Shown: positions 33,996 to 42,694 of the stretch, piece by piece
How the letters are laid out: each line of letters starts with the position of its first letter
Numbering within the stretch: the first letter of the stretch is position 1
NCBI GenBank assembly: GCA_036873755.1
Contig: JAVTVY010012634.1
Span: 248,001 to 312,000, forward strand
Length of the DNA stretch: 64,000 nt
Direction of reading: 5' to 3'
Origin: Hanleya hanleyi
Lineage: Eukaryota > Mollusca > Polyplacophora > Lepidopleurida > Hanleyidae
Position numbers and translations under genes: made by a program
Notes under the pieces: generated by a model
Told to the model about the DNA's origin: nothing
What the model saw: only the letters and a program-made list of their open reading frames with translations
Databases searched by the model: none

Positions 33996-34095
33996 ACTGG
34001 AAGTGAGGTAAGTTTTAGCTTAATAACAGAAAATTTACTTGTAAAATTTTTTTGTTATTTGCGCTGAAAACTTACCTCACTTCCACTCTTTGCAT
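33996..34095. repeat. DIRS internal complementary region
   Basis: The first half (aagtgaggtaagttttagct and onward to 34042) is the complement of the left extremity 33781-33830. The second half (gttatttgcgctgaaaactt and onward) is the complement of the right extremity 40160-40213. The two halves meet at a T-run around 34046-34052. In DIRS elements this region is thought to template completion of the ends and circle formation. Confidence 0.88.
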
Positions 34096-34392
34096 AGAAT
34101 GCCACCGTAAGGTAGGTGGGCAAACTGATACAATCCGTGGTAGTGATAAATGCCATACATAGTGACTAGTTCAAAGTAGAAATCATAGATCTTCTACCCC
34201 ACAGAGGATCCATGAAATCATACAACAGTAATAACCTGTATGCCTATGGTACACAGGGAACCTCTGTTGCTACTCTGACTTCAAGGCTGAGATGCAATAT
34301 ACGCCCCCCCCCCCTTTTTTTCGAAAGGGGCCGAGAGAAAAAATGCACTCACCCGCAAGCAGGGTTACAACTGTACGCCCGGACTTTTGTAG

Positions 34393-35646
34393 CTATATTG
34401 CTGGCCTCGGTCCCCCTGACACCCGCTGTGCGGTCACAAGTGGGCCGATAGAATAGAGGTCGTTACATGCCAACGTCATGTCCCGGAGATAGTAGGAGGC
34501 AAATGTCGTGTTTGACCTCCAGTAGCACGCCCTCATAATGTCAGTCACCGATCTGTTGGTCCATAGAGGCCATGATGCCGCTAATGCCCTAATCTCGTGA
34601 CCCGAAACGTTTACAAGCGCGGCTTGCCTATCAGTAGCCGTGGAGTACGCTAGCCGAATCGTATTTTTGAGCCAACTCGAGATAGTGTTTTTACTTATTT
34701 CTTGTTTGGCTTTGGGATCGAAAGGGATAAACAAACGCCTCCTTCCCGCTCTGATCTCCTCTGTACGATTCAGGTAACACGCAAGTGCCCGAACCGGACA
34801 CATTAACATGTCTGATTCAAGACCGGACGAAAGGAAATCAGATAAGGCTGGAATTGTGAACTCTCGAGATATGGAATCGTAGAGGGCTTGATTCTTGGCC
34901 ACAAACTCAGGAACCGTTGTGAGAACTACCTTGCTCCAGTTTCTAGAGTGTCTGATGTTCCTTTTATCGAGCGCATGCAGCTCTGACACCCTAGCTGCTG
35001 AAGCAAGAGCCAACAAAAACGAAGTTTTGTATGATAAATATTTTAGCTCAATAGCTTCTATTGGCTCGAAAGGTGGCTCTCCCAATTGCCGAAGTACTAA
35101 GGCTAAGTCCCACTTAGGTAATTTCGGAACAGCCGACTGACCAGTTATCTTGTATGACTTGATTAGTGCAGATAAGTTTGGATCAGTCGAGGGATTAATC
35201 CCAGTACCCAGTAGAATAGGTTGAGCAATGGCCGCTCTATAACCTTCTACCGTAGCAGGCACAAGGCCCCTATCCCTGAACAGGTACAATAGAAACTCTG
35301 CTATCTCAGGGATAGTTGCGCAGGATGGATTAATATCCCTCTCTCCACACCAAAGATCGAAGATTGCCCACTTTGAGTTGTATACAGCGGAAGAGGACGG
35401 TCGAATAGATTGTGCCATTCGGCGCCCAACCTCCGCTGAAAATCCCGCCTGAGCGAAGTGCTGCTTGAGCACTTGCACACGTGGTAGTGGAACAGTCCTG
35501 GTTGGCTGTGGAATGTCGACGTTCCGGGCTGGCGCAGTAGATTGTGCCATACCGGAAGCTGTCTTGGTACATCTACCAGAAGATCCAATAGTTCCGGGAA
35601 CCACGGCCTTGCTGGCCACCACGGAACAATCAGGTAAACGACACAC
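34393..35646 (-). CDS. Tyrosine recombinase of the DIRS element
   Basis: A 417-codon frame. The catalytic signature of the phage-integrase/tyrosine-recombinase fold is visible: Arg in ASAARVSELHAL (R219), HEIR with His350 and Arg353, and Tyr385/Tyr386 in TFASYYLRD as nucleophile candidates. The N-terminal ~55 residues overlap the Dam-like frame and may be untranslated; Met33 or Met77 are alternative starts. The enzyme would insert the circular DNA copy by site-specific-type recombination. It overlaps the upstream frame by ~346 nt. The frame is intact with a full catalytic set, so activity is possible as far as this ORF shows. Confidence 0.92.
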   Translation of the reverse strand: MCRLPDCSVVASKAVVPGTIGSSGRCTKTASGMAQSTAPARNVDIPQPTRTVPLPRVQVLKQHFAQAGFSAEVGRRMAQSIRPSSSAVYNSKWAIFDLWCGERDINPSCATIPEIAEFLLYLFRDRGLVPATVEGYRAAIAQPILLGTGINPSTDPNLSALIKSYKITGQSAVPKLPKWDLALVLRQLGEPPFEPIEAIELKYLSYKTSFLLALASAARVSELHALDKRNIRHSRNWSKVVLTTVPEFVAKNQALYDSISREFTIPALSDFLSSGLESDMLMCPVRALACYLNRTEEIRAGRRRLFIPFDPKAKQEISKNTISSWLKNTIRLAYSTATDRQAALVNVSGHEIRALAASWPLWTNRSVTDIMRACYWRSNTTFASYYLRDMTLACNDLYSIGPLVTAQRVSGGPRPAI

Positions 35647-36113
35647 ATGTGTTCGCGGATCTTCTTAAGTACCTTCGCTAGGATAGCTGGAGGAGGGAAC
35701 GCATATGCTACCATCCTTGACCAGTCCTGCGATAGTGCGTCCACTGCATATGCCGTCGGATCCGGAACCGGCGACATGAACAGGGGCAGTAGATTGTTGC
35801 GCCGAGTGGCAAACAGATCTATGTGTGGCATCTCCCAGACATGAGCTATTTGTTTTAGTATGTCTGGGTGAAGTTGCCACTCCGTGGGAATTATCTGATT
35901 CCGTCGAGAAAGCGAATCCGCTAAAACGTTCAGTACCCCCGGGATGTGCCTGGCCAACACCGATATGTTGTTGTCCCAACACAGACCGAAAAAGATTTCC
36001 GCTTGGCTTTGTAATAGCGGAGATCTCGTCCCCCCTGCTTGTTGATATAGGACACGACTGTTGTGTTGTCCGTCGCAACTAGCAGGTTCTTGTCGGTCAA
36101 TACGCTCACCCAC
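35301..36113 (-). CDS. RNase H C-terminus plus Dam-like domain of the DIRS element (-1 frame)
   Basis: Sense coding begins about residue 26, where this frame continues the RNase H/connection region (HIPGVLN at 56-62, ADSLSR at 65-70). It proceeds to the segment with DLFATR (99-104), YAFPPP (137-142) and WFPELL (171-176). That segment is characteristic of DIRS polyproteins and has been related to phage DNA adenine methyltransferases, with FPP in place of the usual DPPY/NPPY. It is offset by -1 from the RT frame at a run of six G (36029-36034). Its downstream end overlaps the recombinase. I treat it as part of the same polyprotein, separated by a frameshift. Confidence 0.8.
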   Translation of the reverse strand: MGERIDRQEPASCDGQHNSRVLYQQAGGTRSPLLQSQAEIFFGLCWDNNISVLARHIPGVLNVLADSLSRRNQIIPTEWQLHPDILKQIAHVWEMPHIDLFATRRNNLLPLFMSPVPDPTAYAVDALSQDWSRMVAYAFPPPAILAKVLKKIREHMCVVYLIVPWWPARPWFPELLDLLVDVPRQLPVWHNLLRQPGTSTFHSQPGLFHYHVCKCSSSTSLRRDFQRRLGAEWHNLFDRPLPLYTTQSGQSSIFGVERGILIHPAQLSLR

Positions 36114-37486
36114 GTGCGGATGGCATGTGTCACTGCCATAAACTCCAACACGTTTATATGGTACGAGCGTTCCTCAATTGTCCATAACCCGGATGTCGAC
36201 TTGGACTCAAGGTGGGCTCCCCATCCTTCCATAGATGTGTGCGTGAACAGGTGATGTGACGGACGAAACGGAAGTAGGGACACACCTGGCATAACGTTGA
36301 GTGGATCCAGCCACCATTGGAGGCATTGTTTGACTAGCGGTGTTACAGGTATCCACGGATTCAACTGCCTTTCGACCCATTGATGATTGAAGTAAATCAT
36401 TAAGGGACGAAGCTGCAACCGCCCTCTTGGTGTTACGTCCTGTGTTGACGTCAAGAGGCCGATTATCGCAGCAAAGTGTAAAGCCCTGGCCTGAGACAAC
36501 TTGAGGAACTGAGGTATCTTCGTCGTTATCTTTAGCCATCGATCTTCTGGGGGTTTGGCGAGAGCTCGTAGCGTATCGTATTCCACCCCCAGAAATTTGC
36601 GCCTTTGCGAAGGAGTCAGCTCTGATTTCTCTTCGTGTGGGATGTATCCCACAGAAGTCAATATCCTTAAGACAAACTGGGTGTCTAGGATTAACTGCTC
36701 CTTGCAGGCATTCCTTAGCAGGGAGTCGTCGATATAAAAGTGGTACTTTATACCTAGACTGTGCAGGAATTGTGCCACTGGTGTAAACACTCGTGTGAAC
36801 ACCCAAGGGGAAGTGGATAGGCCGAACGGAAGCACTTGAATTTGGAAGCGTCGTTTGCCGACCATGAATCTCAAGTACTTCCTGTCCCCCGGATGTATCG
36901 GGATATGCAGGTATGCATCCCTTAAATCCAGAGAAGTCAGCCATTCCCCTTGTCCGAGTACCGACCGTATAGACCGGAAGGACTCCATGCGGAAGTGTGG
37001 CGGTGGAGTGAGGTAGTCCTTGTTGAGGCGCTTTAGGTTTATAACCATGCGCATCTCGGACGTGTCTTTCTTGGGGACCAGAAAGACCGGCGAATAGAAC
37101 CCGGGTGACGTGTCCGAAACCGGAAGCTCTATTACAGCTGCCTTCTCTATCAGCTTGTCCACAGAGGACTGTATCGCTGATAGATGACCCGTTCGTAATG
37201 GTATACGAGACGGAAGGGGATGAGCAGTCAAGGGAGGAAGCGTGTCGAACAATAGGCGATAGCCGTATCTGATCGTTCGAATGACCCACGCTTCCGTCCC
37301 GATCCTTATCCAGTTCCTCCAAAACAACTGCAGCCTTCCCCCTACCGGAAGGTCTAGTTGCTGGGGAACTGGAAACGTTATGTCTCGGTGTTCCCGCCAT
37401 ACCGGAAGCCACCCGGTACGGCCCGAGACATCAGGAATCCTTCTTTGACTGCTTAGATTTCCCCTTACCCTGCTTCTTATGGCCAT
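35930..37486 (-). CDS. Reverse transcriptase and RNase H of the DIRS element
   Basis: A 518-codon frame. RT: LDLRDAY with the first catalytic Asp (186-192), LPFGL (219-223) and the YIDD box (251-254). RNase H: the position normally occupied by the first catalytic Asp (TDAS) reads THTS, with His416 (codon at 36239-36241); Glu448 (NVLEF) and Asp473 (ATDNT) are present. The frame leaves sense at residues 484-486 (G-run) and the last ~32 residues are off-frame; the correct continuation is in the -1 frame. The start lies inside the Gag-like ORF (56 nt overlap). It copies element RNA into DNA in the host cell. Confidence 0.92.
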   Translation of the reverse strand: MAIRSRVRGNLSSQRRIPDVSGRTGWLPVWREHRDITFPVPQQLDLPVGGRLQLFWRNWIRIGTEAWVIRTIRYGYRLLFDTLPPLTAHPLPSRIPLRTGHLSAIQSSVDKLIEKAAVIELPVSDTSPGFYSPVFLVPKKDTSEMRMVINLKRLNKDYLTPPPHFRMESFRSIRSVLGQGEWLTSLDLRDAYLHIPIHPGDRKYLRFMVGKRRFQIQVLPFGLSTSPWVFTRVFTPVAQFLHSLGIKYHFYIDDSLLRNACKEQLILDTQFVLRILTSVGYIPHEEKSELTPSQRRKFLGVEYDTLRALAKPPEDRWLKITTKIPQFLKLSQARALHFAAIIGLLTSTQDVTPRGRLQLRPLMIYFNHQWVERQLNPWIPVTPLVKQCLQWWLDPLNVMPGVSLLPFRPSHHLFTHTSMEGWGAHLESKSTSGLWTIEERSYHINVLEFMAVTHAIRTWVSVLTDKNLLVATDNTTVVSYINKQGGRDLRYYKAKRKSFSVCVGTTTYRCWPGTSRGY

Positions 37487-39188
37487 AGGTCGATACTCTT
37501 GGCTCTAAAGAAGTAGGCGCTTGGTTATGCTGTTGGCCGGAAGCACCCTTATTAGCCTTGGAACTAGGCGGGTTCTTCTTAGCCTTCTTCGCCTTTGGAC
37601 CCGACCCGGAAGCCATAGGTCTTTTAGACGAAGCACCGGAAGCAACTGACCTGTCATGCTCTATACGATCCATTTCAGGTCGAACTTCGGCAACAGCATC
37701 ACCAAACAGTAAAGAAGGAGCCGTAGATGTCTCTAGTAGACTCCTCTTTACAGCTTCCGGTGTGTAACTATGCATAAAAGGAATGAAGGCCTTTCTCCTT
37801 AAATACACTAGCATAGAAGATAGATAGGCATTGTGTACCAGTAAATCTTCTACAGCACCGGAAGCAATCTTCTGGTAGTCAAGAACGAGGTTTATACCCT
37901 CCTGTAACTGTTCTTGACTCTCCGCGCCCGACAGCGAAAATAAACCATCCTTTATGGCTTTAAGAAACCAGTCAAGGTGATTCGTAATCGCCACTCCTTG
38001 TCGAGCAGTTTCCTCAAGTACTGCGGCCTGTTTGTTCGTGCAAGGAACATCCGGATTACTAGGCACTTTAGTATTGCTAGAGCATAAATACTGAAAGTCG
38101 CCGTTCACCTCTGCAGACCGGAAGCTAAACGGTGAGTTATGTACGCCGTAACTTCGTGTGTTTGGCTTCTGTACTGGGAACGGACCAGAAGATCCTGCAG
38201 GGCGGAAGCGAGCTTTTGGTCTCAACCTTATAGCACGTTCCTCTTGCGTAGTGGGTTCTGCTAACGTTCTATGGAATAAATGGCAGATAGAATGAATAGC
38301 AGTTGAGGCCGGAAGCGTGGTAGCCGACCTCGTAACCCGGTTTGACTCTCCTGATTCAGTTTCAATATCCCCCGCATGTGGGACCGGAAGCTGCATATCA
38401 GGAATTAAGTCATAGATGCCGGAAATAAGTTCATAATATTTCCTAGCATCCGGATCAGTATTGGTAGGTTCATTCAATTCAGATCTACCGTACTGGTCCC
38501 TATCCACTTCCATAGCTTCCGGGGCTTCCTGCCAGGAGGGAGTATTGGAAGGGATAGTCCTCGACAAATTAGCTTCCGGTTTCCTAGACTGTTCAGTCAA
38601 AACCGGAAGCAGTGGCGTACTACTTCGGAATTGACTGGTCATCATCTCTCTCAATTCCTTCATTTCCTCACGTTGCTGTTCCATACCGCGCAGTATGGCA
38701 GCCAAAGTGGGATCAGTCACTTGAGAGTGGACCGGAAGCAAGGCCTGACGAGGTGTGTTCACACTCAAGGACCCTCCAGCTGGACGTGAGCACGGCCACT
38801 GTAAAGGTCGGTGAACAGGCATACGAGGTCGTAAACCGGAAGCACGTATAGGAGGACGCATCATACGATAAATTCCCGGTCCCGTACCTCGAACACCACC
38901 GGAAGCAGATATCTGACCTAAGCCACGCAAGGGCGAAGGTAGACCAGCAACCGGATGCCGCATAATTTGAACTGGTCTGATTGAGGGTTCTTGATAACGC
39001 AACTCAGACACAGGCAAAAAATTTGACATATTATGGGTACCTGAATACATACCATACTGCCGTTGTTGCGGGAACCTTAATCTCTGGTGGCCCAGAAGGC
39101 TCGTAGACACAAACGTCTCGGCAAGGGAACGAGGAAGGCCACCAGAGTAACCGGAAGCAGGTTGAGAAAATTCAGACAAACCGGAAGC
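37402..39188. promoter_or_regulatory. Cluster of 17 CCGGAAGC octamers
   Basis: Exact copies start at 37402, 37537, 37606, 37636, 37753(r), 37858, 38118, 38309, 38384, 38515(r), 38572(r), 38603, 38732, 38836, 38899, 39151 and 39181 (r = complement). Two more lie at 37120 and 35552. Fifteen of the 19 are preceded by A, giving ACCGGAAGC, an ETS/GABP-type core. Codons covered differ (ASG, LPV, FRS, and PEA in reverse), so the repetition is at the nucleotide level. Function unknown; it may be a protein-binding or RNA-recognition site. Confidence 0.75.
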
Positions 39189-39917
39189 AGCAGTTAAAGG
39201 CGTAACTGAGCGACCGGGAAGTCCAGGCCTCGACAGCGTCGAGGAAGGTATTTTCCCAACCCCGGACCCAAATGAAAATTTAACATTAGGCTCCTCACTG
39301 GTGCTGCCCAAGTTTTCATAATCATAAGTTGACTCCGATCGAGCGATCGGAGTCCCCTGGCTTTCCCACGCTAAGCCTGGGTCCGTCACCGATTTCCCTT
39401 CATCGTCACATCCAGGCGTCCGCTCAATAGGAATCTCCACTTCCACAGTTGTCGTAGTACCAGATTCCATATCTTCGATTACTCCTTCCACTTGTACCAA
39501 CCGGGTCGATCCCTTACCTGATTGACCCTTCACCTGGCCTGAAATGGAAGTATCGTGAGCGGAGGGGGGCGTTTGTTTATCTTTATTTACATCCAATAGG
39601 CTGACTAATGAAGACCCAGCTACTGAACTAACAAACCCCCTAGACTCCTCGCCTACATTAGTACGAGGAGACTGTGCTACATATGTCTCGTTTGCGAGAT
39701 TGGCAGGCATAACAACATTATTTCCTTCGTTAGCTGCCAGAGAACCGGCCAGATACACCTGGAATATGCCGGGCGCCCACACAATACACTCTTCACAGGC
39801 CGTGTCCCATGTACAGATTCTACCCTGGCGGCATGGCGGACACACTGAGTGAAGGTCATAACTAGGCTTGTCACCTCCACAAGAAATGCATGACATTTGA
39901 GACATATTTTGAGCCAT
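37431..39917 (-). CDS. Gag-like protein of the DIRS element
   Basis: An 828-codon frame starting at ATG 39917. The N-terminus is a compact Cys cluster (C10, C13, C26, C29, C35, C41, C44, H23) that could bind zinc. The middle is Pro/Ser/Gly-rich and probably disordered. The region 500-720 is helical, with a long conserved-looking stretch (LVHNAYLSSMLVYLRRK). The C-terminus is Lys-rich (PKAKKAKK, KKQGKGKSKQSKK), suitable for RNA binding. Position and size fit the DIRS ORF1 capsid-like protein. The coding DNA is studded with the octamer CCGGAAGC in all frames. No stop or frameshift. Confidence 0.85.
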   Translation of the reverse strand: MAQNMSQMSCISCGGDKPSYDLHSVCPPCRQGRICTWDTACEECIVWAPGIFQVYLAGSLAANEGNNVVMPANLANETYVAQSPRTNVGEESRGFVSSVAGSSLVSLLDVNKDKQTPPSAHDTSISGQVKGQSGKGSTRLVQVEGVIEDMESGTTTTVEVEIPIERTPGCDDEGKSVTDPGLAWESQGTPIARSESTYDYENLGSTSEEPNVKFSFGSGVGKIPSSTLSRPGLPGRSVTPLTAASGLSEFSQPASGYSGGLPRSLAETFVSTSLLGHQRLRFPQQRQYGMYSGTHNMSNFLPVSELRYQEPSIRPVQIMRHPVAGLPSPLRGLGQISASGGVRGTGPGIYRMMRPPIRASGLRPRMPVHRPLQWPCSRPAGGSLSVNTPRQALLPVHSQVTDPTLAAILRGMEQQREEMKELREMMTSQFRSSTPLLPVLTEQSRKPEANLSRTIPSNTPSWQEAPEAMEVDRDQYGRSELNEPTNTDPDARKYYELISGIYDLIPDMQLPVPHAGDIETESGESNRVTRSATTLPASTAIHSICHLFHRTLAEPTTQEERAIRLRPKARFRPAGSSGPFPVQKPNTRSYGVHNSPFSFRSAEVNGDFQYLCSSNTKVPSNPDVPCTNKQAAVLEETARQGVAITNHLDWFLKAIKDGLFSLSGAESQEQLQEGINLVLDYQKIASGAVEDLLVHNAYLSSMLVYLRRKAFIPFMHSYTPEAVKRSLLETSTAPSLLFGDAVAEVRPEMDRIEHDRSVASGASSKRPMASGSGPKAKKAKKNPPSSKANKGASGQQHNQAPTSLEPRVSTYGHKKQGKGKSKQSKKDS

Positions 39918-40065
39918 TTTTACGCTGATAACTTAGAGAATACTTCCCAAAGGACTTCTTGCAGAAAATCAGACGTCTGAGGTAATCCAACTGTGAGTAG
40001 TTTCGCTAGAAAAGGCACTTTTTCACGGAGTTGACAATGTTTACTTCCAGCCCTACGAAGCAGTA
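39918..40065 (-). other. DIRS 5' leader
   Basis: Between the inverted repeat and the Gag start lie ~150 bases without a clear TATA box. DIRS transcription is expected to start in or near the terminal repeat. Nothing further can be read from sequence. Confidence 0.4.
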
Positions 40066-40200
40066 GAACAAGAAGGAAGTAGAATTGTGGGTAGCTATGC
40101 AATCAGGTGACTAGCAGGGGAGATAACTGTGTCATTTAAATTCTTACTGTGATATTTCATGTAGACAAGAAATGCAAAGAGTGGAAGTGAGGTAAGTTTT
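40066..40200 (-). repeat. DIRS terminal inverted repeat (5' side of element)
   Basis: Complement of 33808-33943 with at most a few changes. The outer bases 40201-40213 (cagcgcaaataac) have their partner in the internal complementary region, which places the element's 5' border at about 40213. Confidence 0.9.
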
Positions 40201-40432
40201 CAGCGCAAATAACAGTGCTTTTTAAAGATTTCTTGATTCTGGAGTCACAGTGACCTTGACCTAAATTTTTGTACATGCAAAATCGTCTCTCTCCTTAATA
40301 TATCAATGGATGCAAAAAATCATGATTTTTAACAATTTCATGATTTGGGGGTCACAGTGACCTTGACCTTTGACCTTGATCTACATTTTGGTATGTGACA
40401 ATTCATTTCCCCCTATTGAATCCACTCACAAA

Positions 40433-42173
40433 CAAGGGCCCAAGGGGCTTCAATATACGCCCGTATATCTGAAATTACATTGGTTCGAATTTCAAGGTTG
40501 TTTAATAGCCTTGATTCCAATTGATCTAGCAATCCAGAGAAAGGTCTACAATTTTTTGCTTATGAGAATGTAACATATATCACATCTTATATTGAATGAT
40601 AAACTAAAGTGAGCTTAACTCTTGGTAACTAGTTGACCTTGAAGCAAGAGCTGAGAGCTCACATATCCCACACTGAAATCAACAATAGTCAAACACAAGA
40701 AAATAGTAGTTTTCCTGCAAATGGATTCCTTTCAGAGGAGAGAATTTTTCATGAAGGAAGAAAAAAGTGATGAAGTAAACCTTTGTTCTTGAGTTAATAA
40801 ACAGGTGTGAAGCTCATAAAGGACTCCTCTCCCCATTAAATTAGTAAATGTATGGTTTTTATTTCACAACAGTTTAACTAAATGAAGCGTTTCAAACATG
40901 GGAGACAACTCCACAGGACAATACCATATAAGAACCTCGAATATTCCAACAATATTCCAACACAAATGTGTTGGAATATTGTTGGAATAATTGTCAGCTA
41001 AGCTTGATTCAGTTTTGGGGGACTGCGACATAGAGCTTTGACAAATTGATCTCATATGTGTGGCTCCACTTCGCCATGCGAGTAAGGTATACTCAAAGTT
41101 TGGTACCAATCCATACCTTGAAACTAGAGCTATCGCATGGACAACAAATGTTAATGGATGAATGACCAGAACGCAACATCGCATTACACGACCTCGTCTT
41201 CGACAGGCATATGAAAATGTGACTTTTAATGATTTCTCACAGTGACTTTGACCTTGACCTCATTTTGGTACACAACACATCGTCTTCCCTCAATCTATCA
41301 ATGCACACAAAAAATCATGATTTTTAATGATTTCCTGATTTTGGGGTCAGTGACCTTGACCTTTGACCTTGGCCTAAATTTTGGTACATGACAAACCGTC
41401 TCCCCTCAATTTCTCAATGGACACAAAAAATCATGATTTTTAACAATTTCACGATTTTGGGGTCACAGTGACCTTGACCTTTGACCTTGACCTACATTTT
41501 GGTATGTGACACATTGTGTCCCCCTAATGTTTATACTGACACAAAAAATGTTATTTTTAATAATTTCCTAATTTTGGGGTCAGTGACCTTTGACCTTGAC
41601 CTAATTTTGGTATGCATCACTTCACTTCCGTCTATTGAATCCACTCACAAAAAATTAGAAATTTTTAACGATTTCCTGATTTTTCGATCACACTGACCTT
41701 TGACCTCTGACCTTGACCTACATTTAATATGCAACACATCGTTCCCCCCAGGGCATCCACTCACCAAAAATTAGAACTGTAGATAGAAAACTGTCAACGA
41801 TCAATGATTTCCTGATTTTTGGCAACAGTGACCTTTGACCTCTGACCTCGACCTCAATTTTGGTACGCGACACATCGTCTCCACCTGGCGTATCCACTCA
41901 CAAAAAATTGCAACTGTGGATAGAAAACGTTCACAGATATAGACCAGACACGAACACTTGATTTCCTATTTTTTAGGCCAGTGACCTTTGACCTGTGACC
42001 TCGACCTTCATTTTGGTATGCGACACATCGTCTCCCCGTAGGGTATCCACTCACCAAAAATTGGAGCTGTGGATAGGAAACTGTCCCAGATATAGACCGG
42101 ACACGAGAACCGGACAGACGGACGGACGGAAACCGCCATCATATAATACGTCCGCCTTTTGGGCGGGCGTATA
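40433..42173 (+). repeat. Microsatellite-tailed tandem array, family F, inner copy
   Basis: It starts 'caagggcccaaggggcttca' with ATACGCCCG and ends with GGAC microsatellite, then cgtccgccttttgggcgggc and GTATAAA. The host unit reads 'ccactcacaaa' before and 'aattagaaattttta' after, matching the intact unit at 41640 ('cactcacaaaaaattagaaa'). The insertion point is therefore an A-run in a sister copy of the same family. Units contain TGACCTTTGACCT direct repeats (41583 and later). Confidence 0.85.
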
Positions 42174-42694
42174 AAAATTAGAAATTTTTAGTGATTTCTT
42201 GATTTTTTGGTCACACTGACCATTGACCTCCGACCTCGACCTACATTTGGTATGCAACACATCGTTCCCCCCTAGGGTATCCACTCACTAAAATTAGAAC
42301 TGTAGATAGAAAACTGTCACTGATCAATGATTTTCTGATTTTTAGTCAACAGTGACCTTTGACCTCGACCTCAATTTCGGTACGCGACACATCGTCTTCA
42401 CCTGGTTAACCACTCACAAAAAATTGCAACTGTGGATAGAAAACGATCACCGATATAGACCAGACACGAACACTTCAGTGATTTCTGTTTTTCAGGCCAG
42501 TGACCTTTGACCTCTGACCTCGACCTTCATTTTGGTATGCGACACATCGTCTCCCCGTAGGGTATCCACTCACCAAAAATTGAAACTGTAGATAGAAAAC
42601 TGTCCCAGATACAGGCCGGATATGAGGGACGGACAAGACACACGGACAGAAACCGCCATCACATAATACGTCCGCCTTTTGGCGGGTGTATAAT

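Larger units (their letters stand above)
33780..40213 (-). mobile_element. DIRS-type tyrosine-recombinase retrotransposon
   Basis: A 6.43 kb element on the minus strand with Gag-like, RT/RNase H, Dam-like and tyrosine-recombinase regions in order. ~135 bp terminal inverted repeats (33808-33943 and 40066-40200) and an internal complementary region (33996-34095) match both extremities, which defines the ends. This is the diagnostic DIRS layout, in which recombinase integrates a circular intermediate, so no target duplication is expected and none is seen. It sits in a family-F unit: 'gacacaaaaaa' on the left and 'tgctttttaaagatttcttg' on the right align with intact units elsewhere. Mostly open frames suggest a fairly young copy. 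Confidence 0.92.
31822..42694 (+). repeat. Microsatellite-tailed tandem array, family F, outer copy (interrupted twice)
   Basis: It begins 'gcccaaggggcttcaatata' with ATACGCCCG (31844 region). Its units carry 'gtcacagtgaccttgacc' and 'aaaatcatgattttta'. The DIRS element (33780-40213) and a second family-F copy (40433-42173) lie inside it. The outer copy ends with an acggaca microsatellite and the stem cgtccgccttttggcgggtg (42669-42690). The segment 32820-33240 ('gacgggcaggcgggcg' and following) is absent from the inner copy and is probably a further insertion. An inverted pair, ccagtgtatcgatc/gatcgattgatacactgg, lies at 32563-32606. Confidence 0.75.

Noticed and set aside
36207..37412. 401-residue minus-strand frame overlapping the DIRS RT
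   Set aside because: It is a shadow frame of the RT; the RT frame has all catalytic motifs.
37402..39188. Possibility that CCGGAAGC copies are coding repeats of a peptide motif
   Set aside because: The octamer occurs in three reading frames and both orientations, giving different residues.
33780..40213. Interpretation as an LTR retrotransposon or endogenous virus
   Set aside because: No LTRs, protease or DDE integrase; inverted ends, internal complementary region and a tyrosine recombinase identify DIRS. No envelope-like ORF.
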